Both the position numbers and the translations under genes were made by a program. 64,000 nucleotides of DNA from DASUSH01 sp963785155 (GTDB taxonomy: Bacteria; Actinomycetota; Thermoleophilia; Solirubrobacterales; 70-9). The number at the start of each line of letters is the position of its first letter. Within the stretch, counting starts at the first letter, position 1. The stretch is from contig CAWAUB010000004.1 in assembly GCA_963785155.1 (NCBI GenBank), forward strand, positions 62,001-126,000, read 5' to 3'. Shown one piece after another: positions 50,868 to 58,491 of this stretch. The notes under the pieces were generated by a model. The model searched no databases and had not been told where the DNA came from. It worked only from the letters and a program-made list of their open reading frames with translations.

Positions 50868-51247
50868 CGCAACAGGCTCTCGATCCGCGACTGCAGCTCG
50901 CGCGGGTCGAACGGCTTTCGCATGTAGTCGTCGGCGCCCACCTCGAACCCGCGCGCCATGTCCCGCTCCTGGACCGACGCGGTGAGCAGGATCACCGGGG
51001 TCGCCTTCAGCTCGGCGTCGGCGCGCAGAGCCTCGATCGCGTCGTAGCCCGTCATCTCGGGCATCTGGACGTCGAAGACGCAGAGCGCCGGGCGGCGCTC
51101 CCCCGCGATCTGCACCGCCTCCGCCCCGTTTCTCGCCTGAACCACCTCGTAGCCGGCCTGCTGGAGCCGGAACGAGACGAGGTTGAGGATGTCCTCGTCG
51201 TCGTCGGCGACGAGGATCAGCTTTGAGGAATCTCCGGGTGGCGTCAT
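50864..51247 (-). CDS. Stand-alone CheY-like response regulator receiver
   Basis: 127 residues, one receiver domain only. VADDDEDILNLVS (acidic pocket), CVFDVQMPEMTGYDA (phospho-Asp), VILLTAS (Thr) and ADDYMRKPFDP (Lys-Pro) are all present, so it should be phosphorylated. It has no output domain. Its ATG overlaps the histidine kinase stop (ATGA), so that kinase is its probable donor and it probably acts by protein-protein contact. It is one of three single-domain receivers within 7 kb. Confidence 0.9.
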   Translation of the reverse strand: MTPPGDSSKLILVADDDEDILNLVSFRLQQAGYEVVQARNGAEAVQIAGERRPALCVFDVQMPEMTGYDAIEALRADAELKATPVILLTASVQERDMARGFEVGADDYMRKPFDPRELQSRIESLLR

Positions 51248-53538
51248 GCGACCGAGGGGATCTTGTCAAGTGGGAGGTCGATGAGGAACGTCGTCCCCTT
51301 TTCGGGAACGCTCGAGACGGAGATCGTTCCGTCGTGCGCCTCGACGATCGCCTTGACGATGGTCAGGCCCAGGCCGAGGCCCTGGATGTGGCGCTCGGTC
51401 GCACTCGAAGCCCGGTAGAGGCGATCGAAGAGCTTCGCCTGCTCATCGGCCGGGATCCCGATCCCGGTGTCCGCGACCTCGATCCGCGCACGTTCGTCGT
51501 CGTAAGTTAGGCGCAGCTCGACCTTGCCTCCGTCCGGCGTGAACTTGATCGCGTTCGAAAGCAGGTTGTCGATGACCTGGCCGATCCGGTGCGGGTCGGC
51601 GCTGGACTCGGGAACCTGGTCGAGGGTCGCCTCCAGGGAGACGCCACCCTTCTCCGCCCGCGGCATCGCCGCGTCGACGGCCTCGCGGGCCACAGCGGTC
51701 AGGTCGATCTCCTCCGCCTCGACTGAAAACGTGCCCGCCTCGATCCTGACCAGGGCGAGCAGATCGGCGACGAGGCGCATCTCACGGCGGGCGTTGCGCT
51801 CGATCACCTCGAGGAAGCCGCGTCCCTGCTCGGAAAGGCGCTCGGACTCGAAGTCGGCGAGCAGCTCCGCGTAGCCGATGATCGACGTCAGCGGGGTGCG
51901 CATCTCGTGGGAGACCATCCCGAAGAACTCGTCCTTGAGCCGGTCCGCCTCGACCTCGGCGTAGCGGCGCCGCATCAGCGCCGTGAGCAGGCTGCTCACC
52001 GCGCTCGTCATCGAGATCGCCGGCTCGTCGCGCTCCAGGCGGCGCCGGGTGAGGAGCTGCACCGCGCCGAGCATCGTGCCGTCGATCGTCACCGGCACCC
52101 AGATGACGGTTTGCACCCCGGCCTCGGCCGCGAGCGCGGCGGCTGGGGTCACGCCGAGGCCTGCGCCGATGTTCTCCCAGGTGAGGGTCTTGGCCGGTGG
52201 GCTGTCGAGCACGACCACCTGGCCCGGCTCGAACGGGCACGGCGGTGAATCGATCTCGGGGTTGTGCCAGGTCTCGACGCAGCGCAACCGCTGATCGTCG
52301 CCGTCGCGGTACCAGATCGCGCCGCACGGCCAGCGGACGGCGCGGCACATGATCTCGGTCAGCTTCGGCACAGCGGCTGCCGGCTCGGGGACCTCGGCGA
52401 GGAGCCGCGTCGCTTCGTGCTGTCCCTGCCGGTAGCGCTCCTGCCGCTTGCGCTCGGAGATGTCGCGCGCGACGATCGCGGCCTCGATCACTTCGCCGGC
52501 GGGGTCGCGGACCGGCGAGACGGTGAGCGCTACGTCGAGGTACCGCCCGCCCTTGGCCACCCTGACGGTCTCGTAATCCTCGACCAGCTCCCCGCCCTTC
52601 ACGTGGGAGAGGATCCGGTCCACGTCCGATGGGCGGTCCGGCGGGATCAGCTCGCGGGTGGTGTTGCCGGTCATCTCCTCGGCGGAGTACCCGTAGAGGC
52701 GCTCGGCGCCCCGGTTCCAGCTGGTGATCGATCCGTCCATCGCGTAGCTGTAGATCGCGTCGACCGAGGACTCGACGATCGCGGCCATTCGCGTGTGTTC
52801 CTGCCACGTCCGGGCCCGCTCGGACACGTCGAAGACGAAGATGTTGAACCGCCATGTCTCCCCGTCCCGGAGAGGAGCAACGAGCAGCTCGAAGGTGCGC
52901 GGCTCGCCGCTGCGGTGCGTCCCCTCGACCTCGTCGTGCCAGCGCCGGAACCAGGGTGCGGGCTTGCCGGCGACGGCGAGCGAAAGGTTCTCCCGCAGCT
53001 CGGCCGCCGGCTCGGGCGCGAGCAACTGCGCGAAATCGACTCCGATCGCCTCGTCGCTCGGAAATCCGAAGAGCTCCTCGGCCTCGTCGTTCAGCGCGAT
53101 GATCCGCGCGTGCTCGTCGATCGCGACAAACGACTCACGCACCGTCTCGATCAGCTCGGAAAGGTTCCCCTCCGCGTCCTTGGTGGCGGTGACGACCGCA
53201 CGCATCCGATCCCCGACGAGTCCCAGAAGCCACGCGTAGGGGACGAAGACCAGCGCGATCGCGACCGCGCCGGGAGGGCTCAGGTCAAACGCCGTGGCGA
53301 CGGCGACGAGGCCAACCGAGAGGAACGACGCGGCGGCTCCGAGACGCGGACCGAAGTAGAGCGCGACGATCGAGATCGGCAGCCCGTAGAGAAGGCCCAG
53401 CGGGGCGCTGGAGTCGTCGTCGATCAGCCGCGCCGCGAAGACCAGGGCGAAGAGCGCCACGGCGACGGCGGCCACCATGGGCCGCTCGCGGACCGACCCG
53501 CTCGAGGTCGGATCGAATGTCGCTCGGTCGAGTAGCAC
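51244..53538 (-). CDS. Membrane sensor histidine kinase with PAS-PAS-GAF
   Basis: 764 residues. Several N-terminal membrane helices (~21-130) are followed by a PAS domain (ETVRESFVAIDEHARIIALN), a second PAS domain (IVESSVDAIYSYAMDGSITS, with the PAC segment VSPVRDPAGEVIEAAIVARD), a GAF domain (PKLTEIMCRAVRWPCGAIWY), HisKA with the H-box FFGMVSHEMRTPLTSIIGYA (His ~543) and the HATPase domain (VIDNLLSNAIKFTPDGGKVE, GIGIPADEQAKLFDRLYRAS, GLGLGLTIVKAIVEAHDGTI). It senses signals through the PAS/GAF modules; the ligands are unknown. The start is a GTG with GAGGAG just upstream. The receiver gene follows with an ATGA overlap. Confidence 0.9.
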   Translation of the reverse strand: MLLDRATFDPTSSGSVRERPMVAAVAVALFALVFAARLIDDDSSAPLGLLYGLPISIVALYFGPRLGAAASFLSVGLVAVATAFDLSPPGAVAIALVFVPYAWLLGLVGDRMRAVVTATKDAEGNLSELIETVRESFVAIDEHARIIALNDEAEELFGFPSDEAIGVDFAQLLAPEPAAELRENLSLAVAGKPAPWFRRWHDEVEGTHRSGEPRTFELLVAPLRDGETWRFNIFVFDVSERARTWQEHTRMAAIVESSVDAIYSYAMDGSITSWNRGAERLYGYSAEEMTGNTTRELIPPDRPSDVDRILSHVKGGELVEDYETVRVAKGGRYLDVALTVSPVRDPAGEVIEAAIVARDISERKRQERYRQGQHEATRLLAEVPEPAAAVPKLTEIMCRAVRWPCGAIWYRDGDDQRLRCVETWHNPEIDSPPCPFEPGQVVVLDSPPAKTLTWENIGAGLGVTPAAALAAEAGVQTVIWVPVTIDGTMLGAVQLLTRRRLERDEPAISMTSAVSSLLTALMRRRYAEVEADRLKDEFFGMVSHEMRTPLTSIIGYAELLADFESERLSEQGRGFLEVIERNARREMRLVADLLALVRIEAGTFSVEAEEIDLTAVAREAVDAAMPRAEKGGVSLEATLDQVPESSADPHRIGQVIDNLLSNAIKFTPDGGKVELRLTYDDERARIEVADTGIGIPADEQAKLFDRLYRASSATERHIQGLGLGLTIVKAIVEAHDGTISVSSVPEKGTTFLIDLPLDKIPSVA

Positions 53539-53567
53539 GGCTCCTCAGCTCATACTCCCCGAAAAAG

Positions 53568-55034
53568 CTAATCGACGACGGCCGCGGCGGGGCTGGGCTC
53601 GGGCGGGCGGTCGCCGGCGCCCACGGTGGGGGTCGCGAGCTTGCCGATCCCCCGCCGCTTCATCTCGCCCCAGCCGCCGCGCCGGCGCGCCCAGTCGATC
53701 ATTCCCTGGAGCCGGAAGAAGTCAGTCAGCTGGCGGTAGCCGAGGTTGTCGATGACCGCGTAGAGCAACAGGCGCGCGGCCTCGCGGTGGCGCGAGTGGC
53801 GGCGGAACGAGATCTCCTCGAGCGACAGCGCTGCGATCGAAAGCAGCACGCCGAGCGCGACGGAAGCCGCGAGGAAGCCGATCAGGTACGAAATGTTGAG
53901 CATGCCGAGGGCGACGGCGACCGGGATGAAGATGTAGCCGGCTGCCTGGATGACCGGCCCGACGAGCTCGAAGAGCCAATAGAACGGCGCCGCGAGCGTT
54001 CCGAGAGCGCCGTAGCGGGGATTGCCCGTGATCTTCCGGTGCTTCCAAAGCGTCTCGCCAAGTCCGCGCTGCCAGCGACGCCGCTGGCGCGAGAGCGTGG
54101 CGAAGTCCTCGGGAGCCTCGGTCCAGCAGACCGGGTCCGCGACGAACTCGATCCGGTAGTCCTCGTCGCGCTCCCGCATGTAGCGGTGCAGACGAACGAC
54201 CAGCTCGGCATCCTCGCCGACGGTCTTCGTGTCGTAGCCGCCAACCGCCTCGACGATCGAGCGCTTGAAGAGGCCAAACGCACCCGAGATGATCATCAGC
54301 GAGCGGAATCGGCTCCAGGTGACCCGGCCGACGAGGAAGGCGCGGAAATACTCGACCACCTGCAGCGTCGCCAGGCGGCTCTTCGGCAAGCCGACCTCGG
54401 TGACCTGGCCGTGATCGATCGTGCAGCCGTTGGCGATCCTGACTATGCCGCCGGTGGCGATTACGCGGTCCGGGTCCTCGAGGACCGGCTTCGCGACCAT
54501 CAACAGGGCATCTTCCTCGATCAGGGTGTCGGCGTCGATCGAGCACACGTAGGGGTAGCGGGCGGCGACGATCCCGCAGTTCAGTGTGTCCGCCTTGCCG
54601 CCGTTCACCTTCTCGATGACGGTCAGGCGGGGGTCTGTCCGTGAGACCCAGCTGGCGGTCACGGGCTTGTGCGCGATCGAGTCGCGAAGCGCGAGCCGGA
54701 CCGGGACGAGGTCGTACGCCTCGGCGAGGCGAGCGATCGTGCCGTCCTTCGAGCCGTCGGAGACGACGACGACCTCGTGCTGCGGATAGCGCAGCGCGAG
54801 CAGCGAGCGGACGCTTTCGACGATCCCGGCCTCCTCCTCATACGCGGGCACGAGGACCGAGATCGGCGGCGCGAACGGCGAGTTGAGCGCATCGTCGACA
54901 GCGGAGAACGGTCGGCGGCGCAGGTGGCCCGAGAGGTCGCGCCAGGAGACGACCGTGAAGATCAGGTAGATCCCGTTGAGGGCGAAGCAATAGACGATCG
55001 CCAGAACTCCCAGGACCTCGAGTGCGTCGCGCAT
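53568..55034 (-). CDS. Processive family 2 glycosyltransferase (membrane polysaccharide synthase-like)
   Basis: 488 residues. One N-terminal helix (~7-29) leads into the GT2 domain: PISVLVPAYEEEAGIVESVR, VVVVSDGSKDGT, SIDADTLIEED (DxD, 165-170), a conserved GEDAE (~293) and RQRRRWQRGL (QxxRW, ~337), the set that marks processive synthases such as cellulose, hyaluronan or PgaC-type enzymes. About four helices follow (~350-440). It should polymerise a beta-linked sugar from a nucleotide-sugar and push it through the membrane. No PilZ domain is present. The start overlaps the HEAT gene stop by one base. The glycan is unknown. Confidence 0.88.
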   Translation of the reverse strand: MRDALEVLGVLAIVYCFALNGIYLIFTVVSWRDLSGHLRRRPFSAVDDALNSPFAPPISVLVPAYEEEAGIVESVRSLLALRYPQHEVVVVSDGSKDGTIARLAEAYDLVPVRLALRDSIAHKPVTASWVSRTDPRLTVIEKVNGGKADTLNCGIVAARYPYVCSIDADTLIEEDALLMVAKPVLEDPDRVIATGGIVRIANGCTIDHGQVTEVGLPKSRLATLQVVEYFRAFLVGRVTWSRFRSLMIISGAFGLFKRSIVEAVGGYDTKTVGEDAELVVRLHRYMRERDEDYRIEFVADPVCWTEAPEDFATLSRQRRRWQRGLGETLWKHRKITGNPRYGALGTLAAPFYWLFELVGPVIQAAGYIFIPVAVALGMLNISYLIGFLAASVALGVLLSIAALSLEEISFRRHSRHREAARLLLYAVIDNLGYRQLTDFFRLQGMIDWARRRGGWGEMKRRGIGKLATPTVGAGDRPPEPSPAAAVVD

Positions 55035-56050
55035 CAGGCGACCCCCCAGGCGATCCGATCGGCGAGCTCCTGCAGATGCGCTCCGGCGCCTGGCTCCTGC
55101 GCGGCAGCGGTGACGCTCGCGGGCGCGATCCGCGCCGCCGCCTGGGCGGCCGACTTGGCAGGGGTGTACGAATCGCGGCGCGCCGCCTCGATCAACTCGT
55201 CGACCGCCGTGCCGTCCCCCACGCGGCCAAGGCCGACCGCAGCGGCGGCACGTTCGAAGGGCATCCGGGCGTGAAGGGCCTGCCGCAGCCGCGTCGCCGC
55301 ATCCGCCGTCGCCAGCCGGCCGAGCGCTCGGCTCGCGCGTGCCCGCACCTCAGCCGAAGGGTCGTCCAGGCAGCACAGGATCCGCTCGCCCTCGCTGGCG
55401 CAGCCGAGGCGCCCGATCAGCTCGACGGAAGTCGCACGCACATACTCGTCGTCGGAGTCGAGCATTCCGAGCAGCGCCGGGACCGCCGCCGAGCCGATCT
55501 GGAGCAGGGCGAGACCGGCAGCTGCCCGCGGGATGTTGCCGGAGGCGAGCGCTCGAACCAGAGGCTCGACGGAGTCGGGGTACCCGAGCCGGCCGAGCCC
55601 GCGCGCAGCGGCGGAGCGTACGGCCGCATCGCGGTCCTCGAGCGCCTCGATCAGCGCCGGGGCGGCGGTGGACGAGCTCATGTCGCCAAGCGTCTTCGCC
55701 GCCGTCGCGCGCCGCCATCCGCGGCGCGAGCGGAGGCGTGAGATCTCAAGCTCGACGGTGCCGGAACCCTCGAAGAAGGCCGCCACCCGTGCGCGCGACT
55801 CACCGTTCAGGACCTGGGCGTAGCGCTCGAGGACTCCGGCGAGCGTCTCGGCCTCGAGCCGGGTGAGCCCGCTGCCGTCAGCCGGTTCGCCGTCGACCAG
55901 CGCCAGAGCCAGGGGGGCGACCCGGCTCTCGAGCCGCTTCGCGCGGCGCTCGTGGTAGGCGAGCCGGAAGCGGCGGACCACCAGCATCGCGATCACCGGC
56001 AGAGCCGCAAGCGCCAAAACGAAGGCGACGATGGGCAGGCTGTCGACCAT
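55034..56050 (-). CDS. Membrane-anchored HEAT-repeat protein
   Basis: 338 residues. One N-terminal helix (~6-26, with RRFRLAYHERR just after) anchors it, and residues ~110-330 are HEAT/PBS-lyase-like repeats of about 31 residues (WRRATAAKTLGDMSSSTAAP, VRSAAARGLGRLGYPDSVEP, VRATSVELIGRLGCASEGE, VRARASRALGRLATADAATR). HEAT solenoids are protein-docking scaffolds. Coupled by overlap to the glycosyltransferase and preceded by a receiver, it may link signalling to the glycan synthase, which is inference. A second, smaller HEAT protein starts this operon. Confidence 0.8.
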   Translation of the reverse strand: MVDSLPIVAFVLALAALPVIAMLVVRRFRLAYHERRAKRLESRVAPLALALVDGEPADGSGLTRLEAETLAGVLERYAQVLNGESRARVAAFFEGSGTVELEISRLRSRRGWRRATAAKTLGDMSSSTAAPALIEALEDRDAAVRSAAARGLGRLGYPDSVEPLVRALASGNIPRAAAGLALLQIGSAAVPALLGMLDSDDEYVRATSVELIGRLGCASEGERILCCLDDPSAEVRARASRALGRLATADAATRLRQALHARMPFERAAAAVGLGRVGDGTAVDELIEAARRDSYTPAKSAAQAAARIAPASVTAAAQEPGAGAHLQELADRIAWGVA

Positions 56051-56065
56051 CTCTCCGCACCTGCC

Positions 56066-56458
56066 TCACACGGCGCGGCCGAGCACACGCTCGACTCGCG
56101 AGGCCAGTTCCTGCGGGCTGAAGGGCTTGCGGAGGTAGTCGTCGGCTCCGGCGTCGAAGCCGCGCGCGACGTCGTCGTCGGCCACTCGGGCGGTGAGCAG
56201 GACGACCGGCAGGCGCTCGGTCTCGACGTGGCTGCGCAGCTCGCGGGTCACACCGAGCCCGTCGCGCTTGGGCATCATCACGTCCAGGACGCAGACGTCG
56301 GGGGAGTGCTCGCGGGCGAGCCGGAGGGCCTCCTCGCCGTCGGCCGCCCGGTGAACGTCGCAGCCGGACCGCTCGAGGCGGTAGCCGACGAGGTCGCGGA
56401 TGTCGGCATCGTCGTCGGCGATCAGGATGACGGGCTTGGTGCCGGACTTCGTCGTCAT
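56066..56458 (-). CDS. Stand-alone response regulator receiver in the HEAT-glycosyltransferase operon
   Basis: 130 residues, a single receiver: ILIADDDADIRDLVGYRL, VCVLDVMMPKRDGLGV (phospho-Asp), VVLLTARVADDDVARGFDAG (Thr) and ADDYLRKPFSPQEL (Lys). No output domain. It resembles the receiver at 50864-51247 more than a CheY. It lies between the 85-residue protein (4-base overlap) and the HEAT protein (15 bases), so it is an operon member. It may control the glycosyltransferase through HEAT docking. Confidence 0.9.
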   Translation of the reverse strand: MTTKSGTKPVILIADDDADIRDLVGYRLERSGCDVHRAADGEEALRLAREHSPDVCVLDVMMPKRDGLGVTRELRSHVETERLPVVLLTARVADDDVARGFDAGADDYLRKPFSPQELASRVERVLGRAV

Positions 56459-56712
56459 CGCGGATCGTCCTCAGCGAGCAGCCGCCGCGCGGTGTCGGCG
56501 TCGATGCTCCAGGTGGGCAGCACGGGGTATGGCCGGCAGGGACGGGCGGACCCGGCGCCGGTGGCGTACCAGGACGGGATCGCCGCGTAGCGCCGGGAGA
56601 TGGCGCCGCTGGCGGCGAGGACCAGCGAGGAGCGCACGTTGTCGCAGACCTCGCGCAGGACCTCATCGGCGTGCGCGGTGTCGCGATCGTGGGTCTCGTC
56701 CTGGAAGCTCAT
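56455..56712 (-). CDS. Hypothetical 85-aa protein in the HEAT-glycosyltransferase operon
   Basis: An 85-residue soluble protein. An N-terminal acidic helix (ADEVLREVCDNVRSSLVLA) is followed by a segment SRRYAAIPSWYATGAGSARP with several aromatic residues and a final helix (DADTARRLLAEDD). I know no family. It overlaps both neighbours by four bases, so its translation is tied to the receiver and the first HEAT protein. It is too small for an enzyme; an adaptor role is possible. Confidence 0.6.
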   Translation of the reverse strand: MSFQDETHDRDTAHADEVLREVCDNVRSSLVLAASGAISRRYAAIPSWYATGAGSARPCRPYPVLPTWSIDADTARRLLAEDDPR

Positions 56713-57269
56713 GCGATCGCGTGCTCGAGGTCGGCAGCGGCGCGGCGCATCTCGGGGTCGGCCGAGTCACGCTCGAGACGGCGGAGCTCGGAGACGGCCC
56801 TGGGGCCAAGGCCGAGGATCGCGTCGCGGGCGCCGTCGGCGCGCCGCGACCGGGTCGCGACGGCGTGGACGAGCGGCTCGACGGCGTCATCGTCGGCGAG
56901 CGTCGCGAGACCGCGGGCGGCCTCCGCCCGGACCGCGTCGTTGGAGTCGAGGACCGCGACCAGCATGGTCGTGACCGACTCCTCGCGACCGAGCTGACGG
57001 AGTTCGCGAAGGGCGGAAGCGCGTTTGCTGGCGGCGCGGGCCTGGACGGCCTCGTACTCAAGGGAGCGGATATGCCAGCCGGGAGCCGGCTGCGGCGCCA
57101 GGGCGTCGGCCACGGCCGGGATGCCCGTCGGAAGCGAAGGAGCGGAGCGACCGTCGCGACCCCGCGACCGTCCGACGAGGTGGCTGATCAGTGCCGGCGC
57201 GATGCAGAGAGCCCCGAGGGCGGCGCCGACCTGAAGGAAGACCAGGAATTCTGAATGTCCATCGCTCAT
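56709..57269 (-). CDS. Small membrane-anchored HEAT-repeat protein
   Basis: 186 residues. One N-terminal helix (~9-32), a flexible stretch, then two to three HEAT repeats (AASKRASALRELRQLGREES, VRAEAARGLATLADDDAVEP, ILGLGPRAVSELRRLE). It is similar in plan to the 338-residue HEAT protein in the same operon and may form a pair with it. The ATG at 57269 follows MS-type start context with GAGG two to three bases upstream, which is weak; the promoter region (57270-57410) holds several hairpins. It is the first gene of the operon that ends with the glycosyltransferase. Confidence 0.7.
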   Translation of the reverse strand: MSDGHSEFLVFLQVGAALGALCIAPALISHLVGRSRGRDGRSAPSLPTGIPAVADALAPQPAPGWHIRSLEYEAVQARAASKRASALRELRQLGREESVTTMLVAVLDSNDAVRAEAARGLATLADDDAVEPLVHAVATRSRRADGARDAILGLGPRAVSELRRLERDSADPEMRRAAADLEHAIA

Positions 57270-57410
57270 GCCTCATGTTTCGGGCCTCAGAGCAAGGCGC
57301 CGGATCGCCCACCCGGATGGTCCCGCGAAGGGGCCCGATCAGCCGGACGGCTGACGGGGTCGACCGATCGGTTGAGTGGGACGCCTGGGCGGGACGGGTG
57401 AGGGACGTAC
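57270..57410 (-). promoter_or_regulatory. Leader region of the HEAT-glycosyltransferase operon
   Basis: The 141 bases upstream of the first HEAT gene hold no ORF. On the minus strand I see TCAGCC-GTCC-GGCTGA and GGCCCC-TTCGC-GGGACC hairpins, plus a CCGATCGG palindrome. A 5' leader with structure is plausible, but I find no riboswitch consensus that I know. A copy of the long-hairpin repeat lies directly upstream. Confidence 0.3.
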
Positions 57411-57674
57411 TAGGGACGGGAGCGCAGCGTCCGCGCCGCGAGGCGCCGAGGTCGCGGGGCATAGTAAGGGAGAGGGATCGAGGAAGTGCGTGGACGCTAG
57501 GCGCCACTCTTGCGAACGCTGATAGTCCTGACTTAGACCGTCATATGTACGGCCAATCCAGGAATCGCTCCCTTCGAAGCGCGCCTCGCATCCGGTAGCC
57601 CACCCTGATCCATTCCCCTTACATGCCCCGCGATCTCGGCGCCTCGCGGCGCGGACGCGGCGCGCCCGTCCCTC
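57411..57674. repeat. Long-hairpin intergenic repeat, copy 3
   Basis: Left arm 57411-57486 and right arm 57605-57674 are reverse complements with few mismatches: TAGGGACGGG at the outer edge, GCGAGGCGCCGAGGTCGCGG as core, and GTAAGGGAGAGGGATC inside pairing with GATCCATTCCCCTTAC. The loop region (57487-57604) is more AT-rich than the neighbouring genes and is not self-complementary. Unlike copies 1 and 2 it lies between two minus-strand genes: 18 bases after the receiver stop (57693) and 5' of the HEAT operon. The arms match copies 1 and 2. Confidence 0.8.
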
Positions 57675-57692
57675 GCCGGAAGGACCGCCCGC

Positions 57693-58070
57693 CTAGTCCC
57701 GCGCTTCCAGCACCGCCCGTACCCTCGCCCGCAGCCCGCTCGGGCTGAAGGGCTTCTGGAGGTATTCGGCGGCGCCGACCGAGAAACCCTCGGCCGCGAC
57801 CTCCTTGGCCTCCTTCGCGGTCAGCAGGAGTACGGGGATCGACTTCGTCGCCTCGTCTTCGGAGAGTCGCCTGGCCACCTCGAACCCGTCGAGGTGGGGC
57901 ATCATCGCGTCGAGGACGCAGATGTCAGGCTTGCGGTCGAGCGCGATCTCGAGGGCCTCGGCTCCGTCCGTGGCCGTCAGCACCTCGTACCCCTCGCCGT
58001 CGAGGGTCAGCCGGACCAGTTCGAGGATGTGTTGGTCGTCGTCCGCGGCGAGGACCAGCTGGGGTTCCAC
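57693..58070 (-). CDS. Stand-alone response regulator receiver
   Basis: 125 residues, a single receiver: LVLAADDDQHILELVRLTLD, ICVLDAMMPHLDGFEVARRL (phospho-Asp), VLLLTAKEAKEVAAEGFSVG (Thr) and AAEYLQKPFSPSGL (Lys). The pocket is complete, so it should be phosphorylatable. The GTG starts seven bases after the cupin stop, so the two are probably co-transcribed. No kinase is adjacent; the PAS-GAF kinase 4 kb away is a candidate partner. Confidence 0.88.
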   Translation of the reverse strand: MEPQLVLAADDDQHILELVRLTLDGEGYEVLTATDGAEALEIALDRKPDICVLDAMMPHLDGFEVARRLSEDEATKSIPVLLLTAKEAKEVAAEGFSVGAAEYLQKPFSPSGLRARVRAVLEARD

Positions 58071-58077
58071 TAGCGCT

Positions 58078-58452
58078 CTATGCCCATTCCATCGGCTCGT
58101 AGCCGGTGTCGCCGGGCACGCCGATGAGGAGCGCGGTGAGCGGGGCGTCGGAGCGGTTGAGGATGTTCCGCTTCACCTCCGGGTCGAAGCGGGCCCACGT
58201 GCCGGCCGGGGCCGGGTGCTCCTCGCCGTCGGCGAGGAAGACGCCCTCGCCCTCGAGCACGGCGTACACCTCCACCTGACCGGACGCTCCCTCGTCGTGC
58301 TCGACGATCGCGCTCCCGGCCGGGATCTCGACCAGGTTCATGCCGAAGCTGCCGATCTCGAGCCCTCGGCGCGCGAGGATCCACCTCGCCCCTCCGGAGC
58401 CGTCGAGCGTCTCGAATTCGGCTGCCTGCTTGATCTCATATGAGTTCGCCAT
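58078..58452 (-). CDS. Cupin-fold protein
   Basis: 124 residues forming one cupin barrel. Motif 1 is VEIPAGSAIVEHDEGASGQV ... VYAVLEGEGVFLADG, motif 2 HPAPAGTWARFDPEVKRNIL. The usual two His of motif 1 are reduced to one (EHDE), so metal binding is uncertain. It may bind a small ligand. I start it at ATG 58452, seven bases after TAGGTT on the minus strand. This promoter shares a palindrome with that of the divergent SnoaL-like gene. Confidence 0.75.
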   Translation of the reverse strand: MANSYEIKQAAEFETLDGSGGARWILARRGLEIGSFGMNLVEIPAGSAIVEHDEGASGQVEVYAVLEGEGVFLADGEEHPAPAGTWARFDPEVKRNILNRSDAPLTALLIGVPGDTGYEPMEWA

Positions 58453-58459
58453 ACCGCCC

Positions 58460-58485
58460 AACCTACCCCGCAATCGGGGTAGGCT
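58460..58485. promoter_or_regulatory. Palindrome holding both -10 boxes of a divergent leaderless gene pair
   Basis: CCTACCCCG-CAAT-CGGGGTAGG (58462-58483) is a perfect 9-bp inverted repeat. Its left edge read on the minus strand gives TAGGTT (58460-58465), seven bases before the cupin ATG. Its right edge gives TAGGCT (58480-58485), six bases before an ATG at 58492. One protein dimer here would control both genes. TACCCC...GGGGTA also recalls CsoR/RcnR-type operators, though I see no such regulator nearby. Confidence 0.5.
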
Positions 58486-58491
58486 CAACTA

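Noticed and set aside
57270..57410. A c-di-GMP-type riboswitch before the HEAT/glycosyltransferase operon
   Set aside because: Hairpins exist, but the GEMM hallmark sequences are not present.
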